A DNA stretch of 9,075 nucleotides from Sphingomonas sp. (GTDB lineage: Bacteria; Pseudomonadota; Alphaproteobacteria; Sphingomonadales; Sphingomonadaceae). Below are positions 1 through 6,460 of this stretch, piece after piece. The stretch is from assembly GCA_019747165.1 (NCBI GenBank), contig JAIERC010000020.1:1-9075 (forward strand). Direction: 5' to 3'. Below the pieces are notes generated by a model. That model saw only the letters and a list, made by a program, of their open reading frames with translations, did no database searches and was not told the origin of the DNA. Each line of letters starts with the position of its first letter. Position 1 is the stretch's first letter. Both the position numbers and the translations under genes were made by a program.

Positions 1-954
1 ACCTAGACCAATGAGTGTACCCAAGAGTGCCTGCATGTCGGCAGGTATTTCGCTTTCAAACGCCAAAGCGTTACTTCTAACCGGATGAATGAATCCCAAA
101 CGGGCGGCGTGCAGGGCCTGTCGCTTGAAAGCGAGCTGGTCCAACAACGCGCGGTGCGCTGCTTTAGTTCGGCCATAAACGGGATCGCCGAGCAGGGCAT
201 GGCCGATTGAGGCCATGTGCACGCGAACCTGATGGGTGCGGCCCGTTTCCAGCCGACATTCGACCAGTGCGGCTTCGCGCAAAGGCCGGATCATCCGGTA
301 ATGAGTGATTGCATGCTTACCGCCACTGACGATCGCGATTTTCTTGCGGTTCGAAGCCGATCGGGCGAGCGGCGCATCAACCGTGCCTTCGGCTGGGTTA
401 GGGCGCCCGGCGACAATCGCCAGATACCGGCGATCAATCGAATGCGCGGCGAACTGCGCGGCAAGCCCAAGATGCGCGGCATCGGATTTGGCGGCAACCA
501 TTAGGCCGGATGTATCCTTGTCGATCCGGTGGACGATGCCAGGCCGCGCAACGCCGCCAATGCCCGACAATTGCCCAGCGCAATGATGGAGCAGCGCGTT
601 GACCAGCGTACCGTCAAGGTTACCCGCAGCCGGATGGACAACCAGCCCAGCCTGTTTGTCGATGACGATCAGATGCTCGTCTTCATAGACGATATTGAGC
701 GCGATATCCTGCGCGGCATTGTCGAGCGGGACGGGGGCGGGCAGGGTCACGTTGAACAGCTGACCACCAACTGCCTTGCGCGACGGGTCGCGGGCTTGCA
801 GCCCTGACTCATCAGCGACATTGCCCGCAGTGATCAGCGCCTTTAATCTTTCGCGCGACAGCATCGGCGCGGCGTCGGCAAGCGCACGGTCGAGGCGAAG
901 CCCATCGGCGATGCCTGCAATCCGCACTTGAATGATTTCTGCCCCCCGGTCCAT
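1..954 (-). CDS. rluD: RluD-family 23S rRNA pseudouridine synthase (C-terminus cut by window edge)
   Basis: Isomerises uridine to pseudouridine in large-subunit rRNA; the RluD subgroup acts on helix 69 of 23S rRNA in the cytoplasm. Read on the minus strand from the ATG at 954-952, the frame is open for 318 codons to base 1, so the stop lies outside the window. E. coli RluD is 326 residues, so only a short tail is missing. Residues about 18-65 look like an S4 RNA-binding domain (DGLRLDRALAD, then LSRERLKALI). The catalytic domain follows, with motif HRIDKDTSG; its Asp145 is the catalytic nucleophile. Further family motifs are VVHPAAG (about 105-111) and the GRTHQVRVHM segment. The start is only 11 bases from the divergent metallopeptidase start, and no strong ribosome binding site is visible. 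RluA or RluC paralogues are possible, but the S4 domain and motif style favour RluD. Confidence 0.93.
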   Translation of the reverse strand, partial: MDRGAEIIQVRIAGIADGLRLDRALADAAPMLSRERLKALITAGNVADESGLQARDPSRKAVGGQLFNVTLPAPVPLDNAAQDIALNIVYEDEHLIVIDKQAGLVVHPAAGNLDGTLVNALLHHCAGQLSGIGGVARPGIVHRIDKDTSGLMVAAKSDAAHLGLAAQFAAHSIDRRYLAIVAGRPNPAEGTVDAPLARSASNRKKIAIVSGGKHAITHYRMIRPLREAALVECRLETGRTHQVRVHMASIGHALLGDPVYGRTKAAHRALLDQLAFKRQALHAARLGFIHPVRSNALAFESEIPADMQALLGTLIGLG

Positions 955-965
955 GTCTGCCGGAT

Positions 966-1403
966 ATGGAAAGCGGTGTTGGAATTTCAAGAAGCATGCT
1001 GGAGCGATTGCTGGCTGAGGCAGCGCAATCGCCTTCCCAGGAGATATGCGGGCTGCTGTTTGGCGATGACGCGGCGATATCAGCAGCGACGACTTGCCGA
1101 AATGTGGCGGCAGACCCGTCGATGGCGTTTGAGATCGATCCAGCGGCGCTGTTTGCCGCCCACAAAGCGATGCGCGCGGGCGGGCCAAAGGTGATCGGCC
1201 ATTATCATTCCCATCCAACCGGCCTTGCCGCGCCCTCAGCGGTCGATGCGGCGGCGGCGATGGGTGGCGAATTGTGGCTGATTATTGCTGGCGGTGACGC
1301 GACACTGTGGCGAGCGACGAACGACGGGGCATGGCTGGAACGCTTTGATCGCGTGCCCATTCGCTCTACTGCGCCTTGCGCCGCTGCCATCGCTTCGCCA
1401 TGA
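966..1403 (+). CDS. JAMM/MPN-domain metallopeptidase (M67 family, stand-alone)
   Basis: A 145-residue protein that is a single JAB1/MPN zinc-metallopeptidase domain. The full JAMM signature is visible: Glu26 in QEICGLLFG, then HSH (His81, His83), seven residues, Ser91, two residues and Asp94. The two histidines and Asp94 are the expected zinc ligands, and Glu26 is the expected general base. Eukaryotic relatives remove ubiquitin. Bacterial stand-alone members are often paired with sulfur-carrier or ubiquitin-like proteins, but none is encoded here, so the substrate is unknown. There is no signal peptide or membrane segment, so it is probably cytosolic. The start at 966 gives the usual short lead-in to ISRSMLERLLAEA; an alternative ATG at 996 would remove ten residues. 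It is divergent from rluD, and its stop is followed at once by a hairpin. The fold and active site are certain; the role is not. Confidence 0.9.
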   Translation: MESGVGISRSMLERLLAEAAQSPSQEICGLLFGDDAAISAATTCRNVAADPSMAFEIDPAALFAAHKAMRAGGPKVIGHYHSHPTGLAAPSAVDAAAAMGGELWLIIAGGDATLWRATNDGAWLERFDRVPIRSTAPCAAAIASP

Positions 1404-1419
1404 GAGGCGGCATCGCCTC
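1404..1419 (+). terminator. Candidate terminator hairpin after the metallopeptidase gene
   Basis: Immediately after the TGA at 1401-1403 there is a perfect 6-bp inverted repeat, GAGGCG / CGCCTC, around a four-base loop (GCAT). It is followed by GTTTACC and, further on, a T-rich stretch (ATTTTTC, 1431-1437). The stem is G+C-rich, but the U-tract is short and offset, so it may be a weak intrinsic terminator or only a pause site between the metallopeptidase gene and chpT. Confidence 0.4.
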
Positions 1420-1444
1420 GTTTACCAACAATTTTTCGCCTTCT

Positions 1445-1448
1445 GGAG
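1445..1448 (+). promoter_or_regulatory. Ribosome binding site fixing the chpT start
   Basis: GGAG lies 11 bases before the ATG at 1460. The same frame is open back to an ATG at 1376, but the extra 28 residues would overlap the metallopeptidase gene and look unlike a ChpT N-terminus. This site and the family pattern (a few residues, then the SRLCHDLLSPVGA box) support 1460. Confidence 0.55.
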
Positions 1449-1459
1449 CCCCATTTTCA

Positions 1460-2104
1460 ATGACGATCAGCCCGGTCGATTTCGCCAGCCTGTTATGCTC
1501 GCGCTTGTGCCACGATCTGCTGAGCCCGGTTGGCGCGCTCAACAACGGGCTGGAGCTGCTTGCCGATGAGCATGACCCGGAAATGCGCAATCGCTGCCTT
1601 GAGTTGCTGAGTGAAAGCGCCCGCGCATCAGCCAACAAGCTGAAATTCTTCCGGCTCGCGTTCGGGGCGGCAGGCGGCTTTGGTGAAACGGTCGACTCGC
1701 GGGAAGCGCGGGCCGCAATCGAAGGGTTGTTTGGGGACAATCACCGCGTTTCGCTTGGCTGGATGGTCGAGGATGCGGTGCTGCCCAAGCCAGCGATCAA
1801 GGTATTGCTCAATCTGGCGCTGATCGCCGGCGATGCGCTGATTCGTGGCGGCCAGCTGGATATTGGCGCTGAAGTTGTTGATGGGATGGTCGAAATCGTC
1901 GTGCGTGGCGATGGTCCCCGCATCGTGCTCGACAGCGAATTACGCACCGCCTTGCTTGGAGCGAGCCCCGATACCGTTATTACGCCGCGGGCGGCAGCGG
2001 CCTATCTCGTCCAAGCGCTGGTTGCCGAAGGCGGCGGCGACGTGAAGATTTCTGATCCCGATGCACCCGTATTGTTATTTGGTGCAGCTTTTCGCGCGCG
2101 GTAA
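1460..2104 (+). CDS. chpT: ChpT-type histidine phosphotransferase
   Basis: A 214-residue cytosolic phosphotransferase. In Caulobacter, ChpT carries phosphate from the hybrid kinase CckA to the cell-cycle regulator CtrA and to CpdR. The N-terminal half resembles a histidine-kinase dimerisation bundle, with the phospho-acceptor box SRLCHDLLSPVGALNNGLEL; His18 is the expected phosphorylated residue. The C-terminal half (about 75-210) matches the degenerate ATPase-like fold of the family and lacks the G-box motifs of a working kinase, so it should not bind ATP. Its length is close to Caulobacter ChpT (about 225). It sits 61 bases upstream of cheA on the same strand, which ties the CtrA relay to the chemotaxis cluster. 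Identification rests on the H-box and overall layout and is strong; the partners CckA, CtrA and CpdR are not in the window. Confidence 0.92.
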   Translation: MTISPVDFASLLCSRLCHDLLSPVGALNNGLELLADEHDPEMRNRCLELLSESARASANKLKFFRLAFGAAGGFGETVDSREARAAIEGLFGDNHRVSLGWMVEDAVLPKPAIKVLLNLALIAGDALIRGGQLDIGAEVVDGMVEIVVRGDGPRIVLDSELRTALLGASPDTVITPRAAAAYLVQALVAEGGGDVKISDPDAPVLLFGAAFRAR

Positions 2105-2116
2105 ACTGCAAATTAA
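2102..2116 (+). promoter_or_regulatory. Candidate CtrA-binding box upstream of cheA
   Basis: TAAA-N7-TTAA overlaps the chpT stop codon and lies 49 bases before the cheA ATG. It differs by one base from the alphaproteobacterial CtrA consensus TTAA-N7-TTAA. The surroundings are G+C-rich, so such a match is not expected often by chance in a 61-base gap. No clear -35/-10 pair could be assigned around it. Found by eye only. Confidence 0.4.
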
Positions 2117-2119
2117 CTG

Positions 2120-2133
2120 CTCATCGTCATGAG
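2120..2133 (+). repeat. Small inverted repeat in the chpT-cheA gap
   Basis: CTCAT / ATGAG pair around a CGTC loop. A CCGGCCGG palindrome (2138-2145) follows before the ribosome binding site (GGGGG, 2158-2162). The hairpin has no U-tract, so it is unlikely to terminate. It could be an operator or leader structure, or simply chance. Confidence 0.3.
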
Positions 2134-2165
2134 TTACCCGGCCGGTAGAGGCATATCGGGGGCCC

Positions 2166-4505
2166 ATGGACGATCTTTTGCAAGAATTCATCGCTGAAAC
2201 TCGCGAGACGCTGGAAGCGCTCGCGGGGGAAATCGTGATGTGGGAAGCCGATCCGTCGGATCGTGCGCGCCTGGATGCGATATTCCGGTTTGTTCATACC
2301 GTTAAGGGTAGCTGCGGCTTCCTCGATCTGCCCCGCCTTAGCCGCCTCAGCCATGCTGCGGAAGATGTGCTGTCGGCGGTGCGATCGGGTGAACGGTCGC
2401 CGGACACCGCGTTGGTCAATGCCGTTCTCGCCATTGTTGATCGCATCGGTGAAATCATCGAGGCAATCGATGTTGGCGCGTCGCTTGATGATTCGGGCGA
2501 AGATTTGCTGATTGCTGCGCTCGACAAGGGCGCAGAGGTTGCGGCAGCCCAGATGCCAACCACAATCATTCAGCGCGCGCCCACACGCAGCGTAAGGCTG
2601 AGCGTCGATTTGCTCGACATGATGATGAGCGGCATGTCGGACATGGTTCTGGCGCGCAATGAATTGGCGCGGCGCTTGCGCGATGAAGCGGTTGATCCGG
2701 CGATTGAGGCCGCCCTCGACCGATTGTCGCACACCGTTTCTGAAATGCGCGATACGGTCACGCGCACCCGGATGCAAAAGATCGACGCGCTGTTCTCGGC
2801 ACTGCCGCGGATGGTGCGCGATACCGCCGCCGAACTCGGCAAGAGTGTCACGCTCCAGATTGACGGGTCCGATGTTGAGCTTGATCGCGAAATGATCGAG
2901 ATGATGCGGGACCCCTTGGTCCACATCATCCGCAACGCGATCGATCACGGCCTGGAAACAGCCGCCGAACGTGTCGCTGCGGGCAAACGGCAAAATGGTC
3001 GGCTTTCGGTCGCCGCTCGGCAATCGGGCAACCAGATTATCGTTGAAGTGGTCGATGACGGGCGCGGCATCGATGTCGAGCGCCTCATTGTTAAGATGGC
3101 AGCCAGTGGCGAACGCAGCGAAGCCGAACTTCGCGCCCTGCCAGAGCGCGCCAAGCTCGATCTCGTTTTTGCACCGGGCTTGTCGAGCAAGAACGAAGTG
3201 ACGTCCATTTCCGGTCGCGGGGTCGGCATGGACGTGGTCCGCGCCAATATTGAACAGATTGGCGGCCGCGTCGAATTGATCAATCGGCCGGGCAAGGGCC
3301 TGTGCATCGCCATCCATGTCCCGCTGACGCTGTCGATCATCTCGACGATCGTGGTCGGCGCTGCGGGTCAGCGTTTTGCAGTCTCCCGCCAGTCCATTGA
3401 AGAAATTGTGACGGTGCGCGGCGATTCGGTGCGGGTCGATATGCTCGGTGATACGCCGGTTGCGACCGTGCGTGATCGCCGATTGCCCTTGGTGCCTTTA
3501 TGCAAGATATTGGGCCTACGGGACGAACCCGGCGTGATCCGCATGCTGGCCATTGTCAGCGTGGCAGGCGGCAGTTTTGCCCTGGCAGTCGAAGAAGTGC
3601 TCGATACCGAAGAGCTTGTGATCAAGCCAGCGCCGCCGATCGTGATGGCCACGGGGCTTTATGCGGGGCAGACATTGCCCGATAGCGGACGGCCAATGCT
3701 GTTGCTCGATTGCGCGGGGCTCGCTGCCGAGGCAGGCCTGCAATTCAGCCGCGACGTCATTGTCGGCGATGATGACGAGGGCATTGGCGACCAGACCGCA
3801 CAGGCGATGTCGGTGCTGTTGTTCCTTGATCTTGACGGTGCCCGGCGCGCCGTTCCGCTCGATATTGTCGAACGCGTCGAATTGGCATCAAGCGACGCGG
3901 TGCGTCGCTCCGCTGGTCAGCTCCGCCTGTCGATTGACGAAGCCATCGTGCCGCTCGCCGGGGTGGCCAAAGCCGATGATCTAATCGCCGCCCGCACCGA
4001 GATATCGGTGCTGCGGTTGGCGGACGGTCGCACCGAAATCGGGTACGCAATTGCCGATGCGCTCGACATCGTTTCCGTGACAGAACCAATGGTCCCGGCT
4101 CGGGTCGCGGGGCCAATCGCTGGCGTCGTGGCGATTGATGGTGAGCAAGTCGAGGTGCTCGACATTTACTGGTTGTTCGCGGCCCATGCTGATCCCGGCT
4201 CGACGACCGCTGGTCAGGCATTATGCCTGCTCGCTGGTGATGAAGCCAATTGGATGGAGCAATTCCTGCGGCCAGTGCTCGAAAATGCCGGGTATAAGGT
4301 CGTGACAAAGATCAAGCCAGGCGAGGCCGTGGCCATTGCCCTGGCGATGGATAGCGATGATTTGGTTGCGGTTGGTAATGCGCCAGTCGTGCGGCTGCGC
4401 GCTGATCCCAAGCCACCAAGCAACACCGACGACAGCGTCTACCGCTATGATCGGGACGGGCTATTGGCGGCATTGGCAAAGCGCCACGCTGGCGGAAGGG
4501 GCTGA
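2166..4505 (+). CDS. cheA: Chemotaxis histidine kinase CheA with second CheW-like domain and pseudo-receiver
   Basis: A 779-residue kinase that autophosphorylates under receptor control and passes phosphate to CheY and CheB. Domains by eye: P1/HPt about 1-105 with acceptor His44 (VHTVKGSCGF); a short linker with no P2 domain; P3 dimerisation about 140-225; P4 kinase about 226-385 with N-box HIIRNAIDHG (253-262), G1 VDDGRGID (296-303), the FAPGLSSK segment (335-342) and G2 SGRGVGMDVV (349-358); P5 CheW-like about 388-525. A further CheW-like domain follows at about 546-675, then a receiver-like segment at about 684-775. In the receiver, the pattern LRPVLENAGY after the first strand is typical, but the expected phosphoacceptor position falls at about Gly737, so it should not be phosphorylated. 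The ATG at 2166 follows GGGGG at 2158-2162. The cheW start is two bases after the stop, implying translational coupling. Confidence 0.96.
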   Translation: MDDLLQEFIAETRETLEALAGEIVMWEADPSDRARLDAIFRFVHTVKGSCGFLDLPRLSRLSHAAEDVLSAVRSGERSPDTALVNAVLAIVDRIGEIIEAIDVGASLDDSGEDLLIAALDKGAEVAAAQMPTTIIQRAPTRSVRLSVDLLDMMMSGMSDMVLARNELARRLRDEAVDPAIEAALDRLSHTVSEMRDTVTRTRMQKIDALFSALPRMVRDTAAELGKSVTLQIDGSDVELDREMIEMMRDPLVHIIRNAIDHGLETAAERVAAGKRQNGRLSVAARQSGNQIIVEVVDDGRGIDVERLIVKMAASGERSEAELRALPERAKLDLVFAPGLSSKNEVTSISGRGVGMDVVRANIEQIGGRVELINRPGKGLCIAIHVPLTLSIISTIVVGAAGQRFAVSRQSIEEIVTVRGDSVRVDMLGDTPVATVRDRRLPLVPLCKILGLRDEPGVIRMLAIVSVAGGSFALAVEEVLDTEELVIKPAPPIVMATGLYAGQTLPDSGRPMLLLDCAGLAAEAGLQFSRDVIVGDDDEGIGDQTAQAMSVLLFLDLDGARRAVPLDIVERVELASSDAVRRSAGQLRLSIDEAIVPLAGVAKADDLIAARTEISVLRLADGRTEIGYAIADALDIVSVTEPMVPARVAGPIAGVVAIDGEQVEVLDIYWLFAAHADPGSTTAGQALCLLAGDEANWMEQFLRPVLENAGYKVVTKIKPGEAVAIALAMDSDDLVAVGNAPVVRLRADPKPPSNTDDSVYRYDRDGLLAALAKRHAGGRG

Positions 4506-4507
4506 TC

Positions 4508-4936
4508 ATGGCGGATTTGTTTCTCATTGCCCGCATTGCCGGCCGAACCGTTGCGATTGCATCCGATCAAGTTGAATCGGTCGTCGATATCGGTGAAATC
4601 ACCCCAATCCCCCGCGCCGCCGCAGAAGTGCGCGGACTGGCCGCGCTGCGGAGCCGGGTGGTGATGGTGATCGATACCTGCGCCGCGCTTGGCCTTCCAC
4701 CCGCCGAAATAAGCCCCACCCGCGCGGTCATCACGCTGGTCGATGGGCATCATTACGCCGTGTTGGTTGACGCCTTGGAAGACGTCGCCCCGTTTAGTGT
4801 CGCGCCGCTGGCCAGTGGCATCGTCGTCGATGGGGGATGGGCAAGGGCCGGGTGCGGGATCGTCAATCGCGATGGGGATCCGCTGCTGGTCGTCAATCTT
4901 CGGGCGCTCATTCCGGGGATCGCGATCGCGGCTTGA
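4508..4936 (+). CDS. cheW: Chemotaxis coupling protein CheW
   Basis: A 142-residue protein made of one CheW-like SH3-type domain. It bridges methyl-accepting receptors and the P5 domain of CheA at the inner face of the membrane. The core signature is at residues 41-63: VRGLAALRSRVVMVIDTCAA plus LGL, matching the usual GLxNLRGRVxPVIDL pattern. A second hallmark, the YAVLVDALEDV segment (83-93), follows. The arginine of the usual RGR motif is kept, but Gly is replaced by Ser (RSR). Length is normal. The strong ribosome binding site AAGGGG (4496-4501) lies inside the end of cheA, so it is co-translated with the kinase. Confidence 0.95.
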   Translation: MADLFLIARIAGRTVAIASDQVESVVDIGEITPIPRAAAEVRGLAALRSRVVMVIDTCAALGLPPAEISPTRAVITLVDGHHYAVLVDALEDVAPFSVAPLASGIVVDGGWARAGCGIVNRDGDPLLVVNLRALIPGIAIAA

Positions 4937-4946
4937 TCGGGATGCC

Positions 4947-4968
4947 TTAACGCTAAGCTTACGTTTTT
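4947..4968 (+). promoter_or_regulatory. Candidate CtrA box and overlapping palindrome upstream of cheY
   Basis: TTAA-N7-CTTA (4947-4961) is one base away from the CtrA consensus TTAA-N7-TTAA. Overlapping it is a near-perfect palindrome: AACG, one unpaired C, TAAGCTTA, CGTT (4949-4965), running into a T5 tract (4964-4968). It lies in the 73-base gap between cheW and cheY, the largest gap inside the che cluster. A promoter/operator for cheY-cheB-cheR is the preferred reading. A terminator is possible because of the T-run, but the stem is A+T-rich and has almost no loop. Confidence 0.4.
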
Positions 4969-5009
4969 AGTGCACTCATCAATCGAAGCCGTTCAACGGG
5001 GTAAGAATA

Positions 5010-5375
5010 ATGAAGACCTGCCTAGTGGTCGATGATTCCAAGGTGATCCGCAAGGTCGCCCGCCACATCCTCGAAACCTTGAATTTCGAAGTTTCAGAGG
5101 CTGGCGATGGCCGTGAGGCACTGGAAAGCTGCCTGAAATCGGCCCCCGATGTCATCTTGCTCGATTGGAACATGCCAGTGATGAGCGGCATGGATTTCTT
5201 ACGTGCGCTTCGCGAAAGCGCGGTCTCGCACCGACCCAAGGTTGTGTTTTGCACTACTGAAAATGGCATGGCCTATATCCGCGCGGCGATTGAGGCAGGC
5301 GCAGACGAATATGTCATGAAGCCGTTTGATCGCGAAACGCTGGAAAGCAAATTGCAAATCGTCGGCGTGGCTTGA
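5010..5375 (+). CDS. cheY: Single-domain response regulator CheY
   Basis: A 121-residue stand-alone receiver. It is phosphorylated by CheA and is expected to act on the flagellar switch or compete for phosphate. All receiver residues are present: the acidic pair Asp8-Asp9, phosphoacceptor Asp52 in ILLDWNMPVMSG, Thr82/Thr83 and Lys104 in VMKPF. There is no output domain. A good ribosome binding site (GGGG, 4998-5001) sits eight bases before the ATG. Position between cheW and cheB makes CheY the natural name. Single-domain receivers of the CpdR/DivK type look similar, and with chpT nearby an additional input from ChpT cannot be excluded. No CheZ phosphatase is seen. Confidence 0.92.
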   Translation: MKTCLVVDDSKVIRKVARHILETLNFEVSEAGDGREALESCLKSAPDVILLDWNMPVMSGMDFLRALRESAVSHRPKVVFCTTENGMAYIRAAIEAGADEYVMKPFDRETLESKLQIVGVA

Positions 5376-5389
5376 ACTGAGTTAACCCG

Positions 5390-6460
5390 GTGAAGAACAC
5401 CCCCTTAGCCTTACCCACGTCGTCACCTGACGCGACCCCGACCCGCATCCTGATCGTTGACGATTCAGTGGTTGCGCGGGCGGTGATTGGTCGCATGATC
5501 GATTCCACCGGTCATTTCATGGTTGCGGGCGCGGTGGCCGATGCGCAGGCTGCGCTGGCGTTCTTGCGTCAACATCGCGTCGATATCATTCTGCTCGATA
5601 TCGAAATGCCCGGTGTCGATGGCCTTACCGCATTGCCTGACATCATCGCCGCTGGGCAAAACGCGCATGTGCTGATTGTTTCTTCCTCCTGTGCCGAAGG
5701 TGCTGCCGCTTCTGTTCAGGCGCTGACGCTGGGCGCCGCAGATACGCTGGTCAAACCCGGCATCGGCAATCTGGTCGGCAAGTTCGGCGATATCCTCGAG
5801 GAAAAGCTGCACCGCCTGGTCCAGGGGCGGGCGCGCGTCGCCAATCTGCAGGCGCTGCCCCCACCCGTCGCCCTGGGTGATGACTATGATATTGTTGCGA
5901 TCGGTGCCTCCACCGGCGGCATCCATGCCCTCAGTCTGATGTTGCGGGCGATACCTGCATCATGCCAGTTGCCGATCCTGATTACGCAGCATCTGCCGCC
6001 GTCATTCATGCCCTATTTCGCCGCGCAGCTCGCCGTTTTGGGGAGCCGCCCCTGCGTTGTTGCGACGGATCATATGCGGATCCAGCCAGGCCGAATCATT
6101 ATCGCCCCCGGCGAGGCGCATTTGCGTTGCGTCAGTTTCGGGGACGGCGTTGCGCTGCGGCTCACCACCGAACGCGCGGTCAGTGGATGCATGCCATCCG
6201 TTGACCCGATGCTTGAAAGCGTCGCCAAAATCTATGGCGCGCGCGCGCTTGCAATTGTGCTGAGTGGGATGGGTCGCGATGGTTCTGAAGGCGCGCGGGC
6301 AGTGAGTGCCGCCGGGGGCAGCGTAATCGTGCAGGATCAGGCAAGTTCAGTCGTGTGGGGAATGCCCGGCATGATCGCCAATGCCGGATTAGCCGATGCC
6401 ATCATGACGCCCCAGGCGATCGGACGACTGATCACCGAACAACGCCGGCCAGTGCGATGA
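5390..6460 (+). CDS. cheB: Chemotaxis protein-glutamate methylesterase CheB
   Basis: A 356-residue enzyme that removes methyl groups from receptor glutamates, and can deamidate glutamines, during adaptation. The receiver domain (about 18-135) has Asp24-Asp25, phosphoacceptor Asp70 in ILLDIEMPGVDG and Lys122. A linker leads to the methylesterase domain (about 165-350), with the catalytic triad Ser174 (GASTGG), His201 (TQHLP) and Asp297 (GMGRDG). The start is a GTG at 5390, 14 bases after the cheY stop; the upstream ribosome binding site is weak, and the next in-frame ATG is residue 36, inside the receiver, so GTG is preferred. Its TGA overlaps the cheR ATG. Phosphorylation by CheA should activate it. 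Confidence 0.95.
   Translation: MKNTPLALPTSSPDATPTRILIVDDSVVARAVIGRMIDSTGHFMVAGAVADAQAALAFLRQHRVDIILLDIEMPGVDGLTALPDIIAAGQNAHVLIVSSSCAEGAAASVQALTLGAADTLVKPGIGNLVGKFGDILEEKLHRLVQGRARVANLQALPPPVALGDDYDIVAIGASTGGIHALSLMLRAIPASCQLPILITQHLPPSFMPYFAAQLAVLGSRPCVVATDHMRIQPGRIIIAPGEAHLRCVSFGDGVALRLTTERAVSGCMPSVDPMLESVAKIYGARALAIVLSGMGRDGSEGARAVSAAGGSVIVQDQASSVVWGMPGMIANAGLADAIMTPQAIGRLITEQRRPVR

Noticed and set aside
217..807. Plus-strand open frames opposite rluD (217-504, 305-586, 529-807)
   Set aside because: Shadows of the minus-strand pseudouridine synthase, whose motifs are continuous through the region.
966..1403. Metallopeptidase as RadC/JAB DNA-repair protein
   Set aside because: RadC proteins are longer and carry an N-terminal helix-hairpin-helix region. 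This protein is one short MPN domain.
2127..3317. Long open frame (396 codons) on the minus strand opposite cheA
   Set aside because: Antisense shadow of a G+C-rich gene. The composition is rich in His, Arg, Asn and Asp, no domain is recognisable, and the plus strand is unmistakably CheA.
3757..4308. Minus-strand open frame of 183 codons opposite the CheA C-terminal extension
   Set aside because: Very Arg- and Pro-rich with no motif; the plus strand carries CheW-like and receiver-like patterns in frame with the kinase.
4949..4968. Palindrome plus T-run as a standard intrinsic terminator
   Set aside because: The stem is A+T-rich with almost no loop and an unpaired C, so it would be a poor terminator. 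It is kept as a possible operator.
6355..6456. Upstream in-frame extension of cheR
   Set aside because: Lies inside cheB, and the translated stretch is unlike CheR. The ATGA overlap at 6457 is the natural start.
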